Below, in pieces: positions 10,626 to 21,959 of a stretch of 64,000 nucleotides of DNA. Both the position numbers and the translations under genes were made by a program. How positions within the stretch are numbered: the first letter of the stretch is position 1; the number at the start of each line of letters is the position of its first letter. The notes under the pieces were generated by a model that was not told where the DNA came from, ran no database searches, and saw only the letters and a program-made list of their open reading frames with translations. This stretch comes from Solen grandis (taxonomy: Eukaryota > Mollusca > Bivalvia > Adapedonta > Solenidae): contig CM037781.1 in the NCBI GenBank assembly GCA_021229015.1, positions 42,024,546 through 42,088,545 on the forward strand. Reading direction: 5' to 3'.

Positions 10626-12360
10626 GTAACGAAGGTGCAAAGAAGGCTATTTACAGGTAATTACTGTATCAAAACAGCAGCACTACATAGACAATTTTAC
10701 TGTATCAACTACACTGTGCGGTCTTTATATTACGGTTACATATTAACAAGATAAACATTACGCATTACTTATCCACCGATCACGTAATAATTAAACTACT
10801 ATGTATAATTACAAACTCAATAGCGAAGACATGAAATGTGCAATGTCTAGACCGACGAGCGAAACGATAAGTAGGTCATGACTTATATGTATAAAAACAT
10901 CATTAAAATACAAACATCTACTGACTAATAACTTATTAAACATGATCATTACACTGGAAACTATTTTAAACAAACACAAACCAAATATTCGATACCCCAA
11001 ACAATCACATAGAAAATATCGGTCACTTAAAATTATTACAATCACAGCTTTACATTCGACGGCAATTTGCACATGCGCTAACGGAAGTGAAAATCCATTT
11101 TAATTGGACATACTAATATATATAATACAGTACTTAAAAACAGTAATGTATATACAGTACTGAATACAGCCTAGAAAAGAATAAAATAGCCGATTCTCGA
11201 AAACAGTGGGCCCGGTTTTCGGGGCCCTCATCCATGTCTCTCCCATTTGGCCATCAGCTGCGGACAAACTACTGCCATTTCAGATTTGTTTTGCTATGTT
11301 ACGCTATGATTTTGAGTAAAACCAGTTTACTGCTTTGCTATTATATTTAAAGCGACATATAAAGCTTAAGGTTTACATTAAGGTTTAGTACAAACGGGAT
11401 ACCATGTCTGTACTTATTGTGTACATCCAGGTCCCGGGATATTTTGTGTGCCATATTGCTATTTTGCGGCACTTGCATTACAATTAGGTTTATATGAAAT
11501 AATGTCACAGAAGATATTTTATTTTGATGTTATTCGCTTTGTAACATTTGTGTGCTAATCATGTGTTCCATATGTGTGTGGGATATTTGAAAGTAACAGT
11601 ATCGGTTAACTAGCTTAATAATGTTTGAAGCCAATCAAGTGCTGTTTATTTACAAGTGAACTTTTAAGCTGATTGTGTGAAATAATTGTTATTTTGTTAC
11701 AGTTCAGTCATTGCAAACGGGGTCACGCCCATATCCGCCATTTTTAGGGTATCTTAAATGAAAGGTTTATCAATAGTTACGGACCTTAGTTAACTTTTTA
11801 CTCCCTAATATGCGTTGTTAATAGTAGGTACAGATAGGGCGATATTGTCAGGGAAGCAGAAATCGTTCTTCAATATTATCAGATTGGGGGAAAGGTCAAA
11901 CAGACATAAAGAGGTCACAGATTTTTATTGTTTGCTTTCTCCTTTTCTGCTTTTCCGTTGTCTTTATCAAACATTTCAATATCTACTTGTTCAACTGAAA
12001 AGAAAATCTTTTTCAGGCACATCTGATCACAGTCGAGTATGTTGTCACTGGACCACGACGCCCTTCTACCGAAAGCAGGGAAGGATTAGCTTGTTTGAAA
12101 AAAACATAAAGAAAGCAATCTTAACATACAGAATAAGAAAAAAAAGTAATAAAAAGGCGCTGTGCATATCAGGTGCAAAGATGAATAAAAGAATGAAGCA
12201 TTTTCAGAAATGGAAGTTGCAGGGTTGGTAGCATGCATATCTGCTAAAAAGATAAGGCTGCATATATTGAGGTATACTGCCATAGTGTCATACATTGACT
12301 AATCTTAATCGAATATGCGGTGTTCAAAAATTGTGGTCTGGCGACTAAGCGTCGTTGTTT
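10626..12360. other. no gene recognised
   Basis: A 138-codon plus-strand open frame (11815-12231) is basic and rich in Lys, Phe and Ser, with no recognisable domain and no flanking splice logic. I do not call it a gene. The remainder is AT-rich. Confidence 0.35.
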
Positions 12361-12364
12361 GACG

Positions 12365-12440
12365 TGACGTCACTGGAGAGGAGGACAAGATAGGTATGAC
12401 GTCACTGGAGAGGAGGACACATAGATATCACGTCACTGCA
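12365..12440. promoter_or_regulatory. three tandem 32-bp units with CRE-like palindromes
   Basis: TGACGTCA occurs at 12365-12372 and again at 12397-12404; TCACGTCA occurs at 12428-12435. Each is followed by a purine-rich GGAGAGGAGGACA-like segment (diverged in the third). TGACGTCA is the consensus CREB/ATF site. No gene start lies next to it, so a regulatory role is only a possibility and a small tandem duplication is the minimal explanation. Confidence 0.45.
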
Positions 12441-13034
12441 ATAGGAGACGTTATCAAATATCATTATTTTAAGTTAACTTTAGTTTTAAAGTTTAATTAA
12501 ATACGTTTAACAGATTAACATGATGTATATGCAATTAGGAGAAGTTAATTTTAATTCTTAAATAAATTGATTCCAATCCGTGTCACTGGATAAAGTGTGC
12601 AACTTATGTATGTAACTTACGAAAATCATGTTCATCTATTAATGCAAATTTTAAAAATATGATTGTCCAGGTAATATGGTATTTGAATCTTAATTATAAT
12701 TTGTCTTTTTATTAATACGTAGCTGAACATGGTTACATGAAAATTAAGAGTAAATAAAGTTGAAAATGTCCCTCATTAACATATTGTAAATTGAGCAAAT
12801 ATAGTTCTGAATGATTTTACAGCAAATAAGTTTTTATTTTAATCTTAATAGCAATTTGTCTTTTCATTAATATGTTAATGATGGAAGACCTAGTACAGTC
12901 ATACCACGAAAGATATTGTGAAAGGGTAAACAGAAATGTATAAATAATTTTGATTATTTTAATTAAGTTAAAAATAAATTTACAAGTTAATTTGAGAATA
13001 AATTTCGTCTAGAACATATTGCACATTGACGTTA

Positions 13035-13140
13035 ACTTTTAGTTTGCCTTTTGTTGAGTTTAACGCCCCACGGTTAGTATATCAGTCATTTAGAGAGACT
13101 ATCTCCTATTTAAGACAGATATGCACTGCAGTCTCACGCA
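13035..13140 (-). repeat. SINE fragment
   Basis: GTTGAGTTTAACGCCCCAC, then CAGTCATTT and GACAGATAT...CACTGCAGT match the 3' half of the SINE at 54691-54999 in the same orientation. Confidence 0.55.
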
Positions 13141-13517
13141 ATAGCTACTGTCAAGGGACATAATTCACCACCTTGTTTTGGGAATTTGAGGTAGTTTCCC
13201 TTACTTTCAAGTTCTGTTTATATCCAAGATATATATTGCGTTTTAATATAAAGTTAAACCTGTCTTAATCGGCCAGTCAAGGGAATAAGAGACCGTGGCC
13301 GCTTAACAAAGGTGATCGCTAAATGAAGGTTAAAATATGACAAATTGCTAAAGTTTGGTTATATTAAAATTGACCGCTATATACAGGTTGACCCGATTAA
13401 TACACGAGGCCGCTAATACAGGTTCAACTGTGTCCTACGTAACAAAAGTAAGACAAACGGTAAGCCTCGAATGAGTTAAATTCCATAAAATTTTAAAAGT
13501 GAGCTATCAGTGATACA

Positions 13518-13866
13518 CAGGGGTTTCCATACGGATTTGACTTTCACTTGCCCAGGGGACAAGTTACTTTGAACATCTACTTGCCCCCCGTGAAAACAGC
13601 TTGTCCGATCTTTAAGTTAGTTAGTGTTTGTTAATGTTTAAAACTAAATATGTGTAGTATTAAGATGAATTTTAGTTAACATGTATCAAACACAATTTGC
13701 AAGCAACTCACCCCCTATATAATGTAGAAAATAAAATATAAAAAACCCCGAAAAATTTCATTTATGAAAATAAACTTGCCCGACGGGCTATCTCCTTGGA
13801 AAAATCACTTGCCCATGGTGATTTTAACCCGGCACGGACAAGCGGGCGTCCACTTAAGAAAACCCC
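13518..13866. mobile_element. TIR element with direct-repeat flanks (hAT-like ends)
   Basis: The left end CAGGGGTTTCC and right end GAAAACCCC(TG) are inverted. TGATACA directly precedes the left end (13511-13517) and recurs at the right end (13867-13873), consistent with a target-site duplication of 5-8 bp depending on where the ends are drawn. Repeated CTTGCCC/GGACAAG motifs fill the interior; no ORF. CAGGG ends suggest hAT-type mobilisation, an inference. Confidence 0.6.
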
Positions 13867-13984
13867 TGATACATAGCTGAAACTTACGATAGTTTGGAGA
13901 AATGGGGAGGTGCGTTATATGGGATCTTAAGATTAAATATATGTGTTTTATCCTCTGTAATAGATCGAGTTGGTATTTTTATAT

Positions 13985-14200
13985 AAAGTTTAAGTTTAAG
14001 CATTTATTTTACGCGGATTGGGATACAAATTCTCAAAACTTACTTATCCCTCTGGACGGTTCTTGGGTTGGACCAGTACTTTGCGCCTTGGAAGGTTATG
14101 AAAAAAAAACCATGCCCTCCATGGGTGTTCGATCCCACAACCCACGTATCCGCAATTATTTAACCTCGCATTATCAACCCGTTTCCCCGTTTAATTGATA
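13985..14200 (-). repeat. tRNA-derived SINE, family 2, copy 1
   Basis: Shares with 22485-22680 and 53850-54045 the blocks TTTTACG..GATTGGGA, GGTTGGACCAGTACTTTG and a degraded tRNA-like head (TTCGATCCCACAACCC as reverse-complement B box). All three copies lie in the same orientation. This copy has diverged at the A box. Confidence 0.6.
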
Positions 14201-14994
14201 GATGCACTTTATGTTTAAAGTACGAGTCACTGGAAACATTTATATTTCGAGTTTGCAAATCATTACGTAATATCGCAGGCGCAACTAGCTGTGCCCAAAA
14301 TCTGCGTTGGTCACGTTAGCATCATACAATTAATACACAATCCATATCAAGGTCTCACGGTTCAAAATACTACTTTTAAAATTTTGAACGAAATACAGAC
14401 AATTTCATCATCGGATAAACTGTAAATTCGTTTACGCGATATGCTTTTAAAATGTTTATGTTTTATAAGTTTTCATTTGGGTCAACTGTCTATGTATAAG
14501 TAAGTTATCAGTTTGTTATTAAAATTCCTGGATTTACCAAGGCATCTCTTGCCTAATACAAGTCTTAACGTTTTTAAGCACCGTTTAGAAAAAAATGTAC
14601 CTCATATAACTTTCCAGTAGTAGCAAATAATGTGAAACAACAAATTAAAATCTTAATTTTGATACGCGTATTTAATACTTGTTTCTTCTTTGCTCGTTTA
14701 TTTTTTAAAAGAATGAGTTCATATTTAAAACAAAATAAATGTTAATAACGAATGAGCAGGCGTTCATCATAGCAGACTTGCTGTCAGAGAATTGCATTGT
14801 TTTGCTGTAGCTACTCAGCATTCATAACATGTATAATCCACGAATTCCAAGGCACTGAAATACAGACAGATGGTCTGTTCAATTAAATCTTAACACCGAT
14901 TTACTTAAGACTTTCGTTTCTTAACAAGACTTCTTTAGATCTCTCAGACATGAAATATTTACCTGAGTCGATTTAAACAGCATGCACGGATCCA
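14201..14994. other. no gene recognised
   Basis: AT-rich, nothing supported. Confidence 0.4.
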
Positions 14995-15021
14995 GGGGGG
15001 GGGGGGGGGGGGGGGGGGGGG
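14995..15021 (+). repeat. 27-base poly-G run
   Basis: Uninterrupted run of 27 G following GGATCCA. Could form G-quadruplex structure; its length in the assembly may be inaccurate. Confidence 0.85.
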
Positions 15022-15063
15022 TCCGGGCCCCTGAGATTTGGCTATGACATACTCTCTTATATA

Positions 15064-15840
15064 GGGATTAAGAAGTTTATTGAATTAAGACGGAATGTGA
15101 GAAAAATCAGGTGTGATCATGGAACAAACTATGTTAGTGCAAAATATGAACTGAAGCAATCCCTGAAGGAGCTAAAGAGTGACAAGCTTTCGGCTTAGTT
15201 GTCAGAATTAGGCTGTACATTCAAGATAAATCCATCACCTGCAATCACATGGGTGGTGTCTGGGAAAGCCAAATTCTAAATGCTAGGAATGCTCCCAACG
15301 GTATACTTGACAGTTCTAGCACTCAGCTGAATGCGTCTTCACTTCGTACCTTCTTCTATGAGGACATTACATTAGTCAATAGCAGATCATTAACTGTTGA
15401 TGACTTAAAAAGCCCAGATGTAATTCCATTAACACCTAACCAACTTCTGACTATGAAGTCTGGTGTGATCATGCAACCTCCAGAGAAATTTAAAGGCGAA
15501 TATATCTAAGGAAAAAATGGCGTCGCGTCCAGTACCTTTCCAATCTGTTTTGGAAGCGCTGGAAAAAGGAGTACCCGCAAAGTAGCCTCCAATCAAGATG
15601 CACCTGGAAAAATCAGCAATATAATGTCTGTGTTGGTGACATTGTTATTCTCCTTGGAGGAGGACTCGTCAGGACTGAATAGAACATGGCAAGGGTTGAA
15701 GAAGCATATGAAGATGGCGATAGTCTTGTTCGCAAAATGAAGCTCCTTATGTCAACAAAACAACTTGACGAACAGAGCAGATCCCCACAAAACCATGCTC
15801 GTAAGGCCAGTTCACAAGTTAATAGTTCCCCTTTCATGTC
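15064..15840 (+). pseudogene. BEL/Pao retrotransposon remnant (integrase end and DUF5641)
   Basis: The translation starts in one frame with IRCDHGTNYVSAKYELKQSL, containing the second Asp of the integrase DDE triad, and hits a TAG near 15198. After a frameshift at about 15245 it continues as MGGVWESQ...FFYEDITLVNSRSLTVDDL (triad Glu in the YEDI segment) and PLTPNQLLTMKS, a hallmark of BEL/Pao integrases. Beyond a stop at 15508 come RRVQYLSNLFWKRWKKEYPQ and VGDIVILLGGGLVR, the DUF5641 tail. Stops and frameshifts show it is dead. Confidence 0.8.
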
Positions 15841-16760
15841 CAAATTTATTAGGTTAACTTATCAGTCAATTAAAAAAGGTTACATTCTTCAACTAAATGT
15901 GTTGCTCTTTGTGCATTATCTGTAAATATTTCTCTTAGTGGTATATTGTTTTAAAAAATCATTAATGATGATTTTTGGTGGAAGTGTAAAAAGCAGTTCG
16001 TTGCTAAGCGCTGGAATGTTGGTAGTCTGTAGAACGTTAAATACTTTCATTTTCAAATCTAACGCTTTTTCTAAGCCTCGAATCAAATCAGAACGTTTCA
16101 ATATTCTTTTTTATTACCTAAAGAAAATTATTTCTCTACCTTTTTACGTGTTACAGTCTCAACCAACTACTGTCATTTGAGTATATATCATTTTCCTATT
16201 TCTTTAGCAACTTGTTCAACCTTTGCTAATGTTTTGACAACCATCTTGTCAAAGCGGACCTTTTCGTACCCAAGATTTGCCTACGCATTGTTTTGTAACA
16301 GTTATTTTCACCAAAAAGCAGGCTGTTGTTTTAACAGCTCGTTTTTTACATAAAGACACTTTGCTGTTTCAAGTCGTACAGATACCAATGAGGTAAATTA
16401 TTTATAAACACATGTTTGTACACCTTTTGCTAAGGGAAATAACAGTGACTTGCATATTATTTAGGTATTTTGAGTTATCTTTCTTGTGCTAATTCTTGTT
16501 AATTTATGCTGCAAATATACTATTATATGTTACTGTCCTTCATACCTACAAAATAACCATTTTTCATGTTTTATAATCTAGAATGTATGGCTCTTATATA
16601 TTTCAATCTTTGGTTAATGTCTTTTGCTCAATGTTTTACTGTTGTAAAATCAGAAAGCAGTATTTTATTCAATCTAATTATGAAGACAATTATATTTTGT
16701 GTGATTATGTAATTATATGTTTATATATATCACAATGATTTATAGTTATTATTATTATTA
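15841..16760. other. no gene recognised
   Basis: AT-rich flank of the retroelement remnant. No LTR was recognised. Confidence 0.35.
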
Positions 16761-16761
16761 T

Positions 16762-17090
16762 TATGCCCCCCTTCAAGAAAAAGGGGGCATATTGTTTTGC
16801 AAATGTCGGTTGGTCGGTCGGTCTGTCAGTAGTCCACTTCATTTCCGATTAATAACTCGAGAATGCTTGGGCCCACATTCCTCAATCTTCATAGAGTGAC
16901 TAGTAGATGACCCTTATTGATTTTGGGGTCACTTGGTCAAAGGTCAAAGTCACAGAGACCCCGAATGTGAAAATCATTTCCAATAATAACGGGAAAACAC
17001 TTGGGCCCACATTCACCAAACTTCATGATGATGATGGGACATGACTAGTAGATGACCTTGATGAGAAGGGGGGGGGGGGGGTCGTTAAGA
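16762..17090 (+). repeat. dispersed repeat with G/C hairpin start and GTCY tract
   Basis: Starts with the hairpin TATGCCCCC...GGGGGCATA (16762-16791), followed by a TCGGTCGGTCTGTC tract and then two imperfect copies of a unit with TGGGCCCACATTC (16870 and 17004). Ends in a G-rich run (17069-17082). Same general build as the elements at 34070 and 38024. No ORF. Confidence 0.6.
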
Positions 17091-19387
17091 CAACTCTTTG
17101 TTTTATTCTGATGTGTACTTTAAAGGGATTTTTAATTTAACATTGGACTGTCATTGAAACAATTCTTCTAATTGATTTAATTACTTAAATCCTTCAGAAA
17201 CAAGGTATTAAACTGAAATGTAATTAAACTATTTACTTTGTATCCTACTGACTGTTTGTATAAATGAAGATAATTAGCTTAGTTATTTTATTTGTAAATT
17301 GTAGTTTGTTTTGTATTTTGTTTTACATTTTTTACGGATGGATTTATGTTCTTCAAGAATTAAAAGAGATAATTATCATCCCGTTTTTGCGTTGGTACTT
17401 GAGCAGCGACCAAAACAATTTGCCCCGTGTGAAGGGGAAGATATAGCAGGCTACAATTTAAAATAGCAATAAACATTTAAAAAAAACATATAGCTCGTAA
17501 AAAAAACAGTTAAAAGCTATAAGCTGGCGATGTTTATCAAAACTATACATTTCTAAAGCACACAAAAAGATATTTTGATTTGAAAATAATTTCTACTTTA
17601 CATGTACCTGTAGCGCAAGAGATATATAGGGGTTCATGTTCAAATTACTCTAAATTCACAGCAAAATGAGAAAATGTGGAAGTTTTTCTCACAAAACATT
17701 CTTAACATCAAAATCTTATTTAATTATAAAAGAAAAGATGCTATCTGATTCCTTTCTGGAGATATTATTGATTAAAATTAGAGGAGAAACATTTTCTTTC
17801 ACCATTCTGAGGTGGTCGATCATATGGCGAAATATTTCATACGTTTTTTCTACTTTATTGCAGATCCTCCATTAAACACACACACACACGTTCATATATA
17901 TATATATTAATTTCATCATTTGCAGGAAGGAGGAAGAGTGGGGGAAGGGGCAATGAAAATAAGTAATTAACCAGTCAAAAAGCTGAAGTAATGTTTGCCA
18001 CTGTGTCCTACTTCATCTACCCGGTAATTAAACTACAATAATCATCCTGTATCAATTATCATGTATCAATTCCATTTAGAAAAAAAACTATCAATTACTC
18101 ATTACCGCAGATGTCAGCAAATTATATTTTGAACATTTCTTAAAAGAACAACAACAACGTAATAACTATGATTTCAAAACAAGACTGTAATACTTCATAT
18201 CTACGAAAATGTAACCTATGGGAATTCCTATTTAAAGGGTATTCCGGTAATACAATAGTCTTCTGGTATTTTGATCAGTTATGTGAACACATTACATGTA
18301 AGTAAAATTATTTTCAGGAATCTCAGTAAGGGTCCAATGTCGAATATATGTTCGGAGGTCTACAGATCAAAGGAATAGCGATCTCCAGTTTATTCGGTCT
18401 CTGTTCACTGGTGTGATTTTGAAAGCTAGTACGAGCATATGGCTGGTTTCTGTTTGTAATTTGCTGATTATCTAAACGAATCAATGCAAATAAAGGGATA
18501 CTTACTGCTCAAAATGGAACAAATAAAAAATAAATGGTAAGAAAATGACTGGAATTTGTAGACGAAATAGAAGAAATGGACAAAAAGTTGCTATGACAGT
18601 GTATTTTTATTTTATTTCATTAACGTATACCTATTTGTTTAGCCGTTTTGTAGTCTAGTTAAATTTCGATTCTGTATCGGATGTAATTCACTGTAAGTGT
18701 GAAAAATTCGGTTCTTTTAGCAATCCCTTGGACAAATTTCACTACACTTCGAACAAAGAATAGTAAGTCTAATTTGTAAAATGCCCAAGATAGCGTCATG
18801 TATTTCTTATATCCAAAATAACACACACACACCCACACAATTTCATTGTTACTTCTGATTTTAATAAGAAAATGATACGGGGTTTAAAACTGATGCACAT
18901 ACAGTTTGACCTGATGGTGGACAATGTCGGGAGCTTACTTAGATCTCTCTATCTCTCTACCCCAAGCACTCTTTCTCTCTCTGTACCCCAATCATACAAT
19001 GCCCCAAATGTGATCTTATTTTATTCCACTTCTGATCATATGATTCAGACATGAAAAAAACATCATAAAAATTGGAGATGATATATTGAAACATCTTTCA
19101 CAATAAACTGTTGTGCTTTTTAGGGGATTTCTTATATACATGTAAATTGAAAAGAAATATTGAATTACACAAAAACATACACAAGTATGTTGTATGTATA
19201 AAATGCAAAACAGTGCAAATAATTATGCATGTCAAAAATCAATATGTTTATATTTGTTTAAGATGATTTCTGAGTTGGGGTCACAATCTTCACGAGACCC
19301 CGAATGCACCTCAGCGTGTGAACACGGACTTCCTTCAGTTTGTTAAACAAATGGGCACCGCTATGTTCTTTTCCACTTATAAACAAA
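17091..19387. other. intergenic, no gene recognised
   Basis: AT-rich. TTTATT at 19019-19024 is AATAAA on the minus strand and could serve the RBR gene, about 370 bases past its stop codon. Short (CA)n, (TA)n and CTCTCT tracts occur. The open frames here are short and featureless. Confidence 0.4.
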
Positions 19388-21959
19388 TCATACGAAAACT
19401 AATGCGTAAGTTCGGAGACGCGACACAGCGTAAATTAAAGCTTTTTGCTTATTCTCCGACAGCGACTGGGACTCTATCAATATTGCCGAGTTTTCGATCA
19501 GATGGTGTGACTCTGTGTACAGTTGCATGGTGTTCATCAAGAAATCTGCTACTTTCTCTGCTTCACTAGCATAGGTCTTATTTCCATTCTCAAACATGAG
19601 ACTTGCAACAAGCATATTTCTTTGACTTAAATAAATATGCCCTTTCAGCTTCTTCTTCATTTGTTTCAATGAACTCTTCATCTTTCGAAGTTTTAAAGGA
19701 TGCTGATGGATCCTATGTTCTAGGGCAACCTTGTACCACCTTTTTCTTTTTATCTTCCCAAGCAAGTCTTCAGGTTTTACTTCGAGTTGAACTGTGTCAT
19801 GTTTGTCGTTGTAACCATTTCTATAGCACGAACTTGGATGGTGAATGTCAGGTTCATAAGGTCTCCCGCATCCCCAGCAGAAGTTTTTGCCACAGACACA
19901 AATCATTGATGGACAGCCTCCCTTCTTCTTTACAAATCGTTTACAGTTTGGACAATGCTTTCCGTTAACTGTAATTGTTTCCAGAGCTTCAGGTGGCAGT
20001 ATACCGATGTCCCCAGTTCGGCGAAGTGTGGAGTAGTAATTTTGCACATCTTCACAAGGGGCCGGATAATGATGTTTGCCAAAACACTCCATACAAACCT
20101 TTTCACCACAAACGCAGTGAGCCAATTTTACGGCAACAGAGGAAACTTTCAGGACACGTCCACAATTTTTGTTTGGGCACCATCCGTATGTCTTCTGTTG
20201 CTCAACCTTTGTGTCATGACAACTCTTGGCAAAACGGATGATGCACCGCATACTTGACAAACTGATAATGGTTCCTGGGTCAATAGTCTTGTCACAATCA
20301 TACTCCGGGCAGGGAATGGATGGGGATCCAGCAGTTGACATTTTTGTTTCCAAGTAATGCTGCCAGCAGCTATCACAGAGCCAGTGTCCACAGGAAATAA
20401 GAGCAGTTCCCGGCTTTGAACCTCCAAGCGATTCATAACATACTGCACAGAATTTCCCATTTGGAGTTGCAATATCACCAGTCTCTCCCAGCTCGAAAGT
20501 GTCAAATACGGAAACGCACTCATATCCCAAACATGATGCTTCTGTGTTGTCATCTTTATTCTGGGTCAGAAACTCTTGGAAGACGACGGAGCTGGTTGGT
20601 TTGTAGGAGTGAGTTGTCCAACTAGCGGAAGCTTCAAGAGCACATGGTCGAATTTTCGGATCGGTCTTCTGAACGTTTTTATTATCTGAGAGTTCAAAGT
20701 CTGACTCGGGAAGAGTTTCAATGTAAAATAATGTTCTTTCAACTATTTCCTCCAGATTAGTTTCCATGTAGTCAAACAAGGTCTCAATGCGAAAGCTTTG
20801 TTTATTTCGACTGAAAACTGTATTTAGGGATATTTTGTACATACTCTCAAGCGCATTGTTAACTTCATTGTCAACATCATGTGCAACTACAATAAAGGTG
20901 ATGATTTCTGTGGCTGAAGTCTTGAACATGTCCATTCTTGACACCCTGTCGGAGATATCAATGACAAATTTTCTTGGGAAGCACTCACATTCATGGTAAA
21001 AATCGCTGAAAGTTCTCCTCAGTAAGGCTGGATCAACACTTTCATTTGGAAGCGAAACGAGTACAGACTGCATTTCCTGTATGTTATTTGAAGGGGATAT
21101 ACTGACAGGATTCCCAACTGCGACAGCAGGTTCTTTCTCCTGGTAGATCACCCTGCCTTTTCTATCCAGCTGTTCTTCAGGTTTGGAAACCCTATCTGTG
21201 GATTTATGCCTGTAGTGAGTAAGTTTTTTAGCATTGTTAGCATGTTTGAGTATTTCTTCAAAAATAAGGTTGTACTTTCTGCCTTCTTCATCCTGATATT
21301 CTTCATGGTCATCTGTCTCTTCTTCAGAGTCATCGACAATGTCCATATATTCAGAACAGTCTTGAATTGCAAGTGACTGCCATTTTCTGCGGACGCGCTG
21401 CCTACCTCTCCGGTTCTGATAGCCCTCCCAAACAAACGGCTTCCTAATGTCATGACCGATGTATTTCGGATTATGTGTGACGGAACTAGTCAAAGAGCTT
21501 GGGTAGACAACACTAATAACTAGTTTAGCTGGTTCTTCAACTTGGGGTTGTTCAGCAGGCTCTTCAACTGGCAGACCACGTCTGATCCTTTCTCGTCTCT
21601 GACGTCTTGATTCTCTTGGGTTGTTGTCTTGCAAATTACTGGCATGCAAATACCCTTTTCTCTTCTTCTTTAATAACTTTCCATTCACATCGCCCTCAGA
21701 GGAATACATGCTGATACAGTTGGCCTTTTTCTTAATCTTGTGAAATTCAATAAGTTGCACACCAAAGTCGTTATCCTCAAAACCGCCTCCATTTATAGCT
21801 TTCTTCAGTTCATCTGGGATCTTCCATCGTCCCTTTTTATTCAGAGAATAACTGACAATCTCTGACATCTCATCAACAGAGTCCAGCACATCATCAAAGT
21901 CATCCTTAGACCTTTCTTGTGTTCCATTGATGTGGCTTTTAATAAGTACTGCTTCCTTC
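19388..21959 (-). CDS. RBR ligase exon 2 (main exon)
   Basis: Acceptor TATTTCTAG before 21959. It opens KEAVLIKSHINGTQE and is uninterrupted to TGA at 19390-19388. All of the RBR module is encoded in this single 2.57-kb exon. Plus-strand open frames at 19318-20999 are its shadows. Confidence 0.85.

Noticed and set aside
11815..12231. 138-codon frame
   Set aside because: No domain, no splice context, basic low-complexity composition; length alone is weak evidence here.
19318..20999. Several plus-strand frames opposite the RBR gene
   Set aside because: Antisense shadows of a strongly supported minus-strand coding exon.
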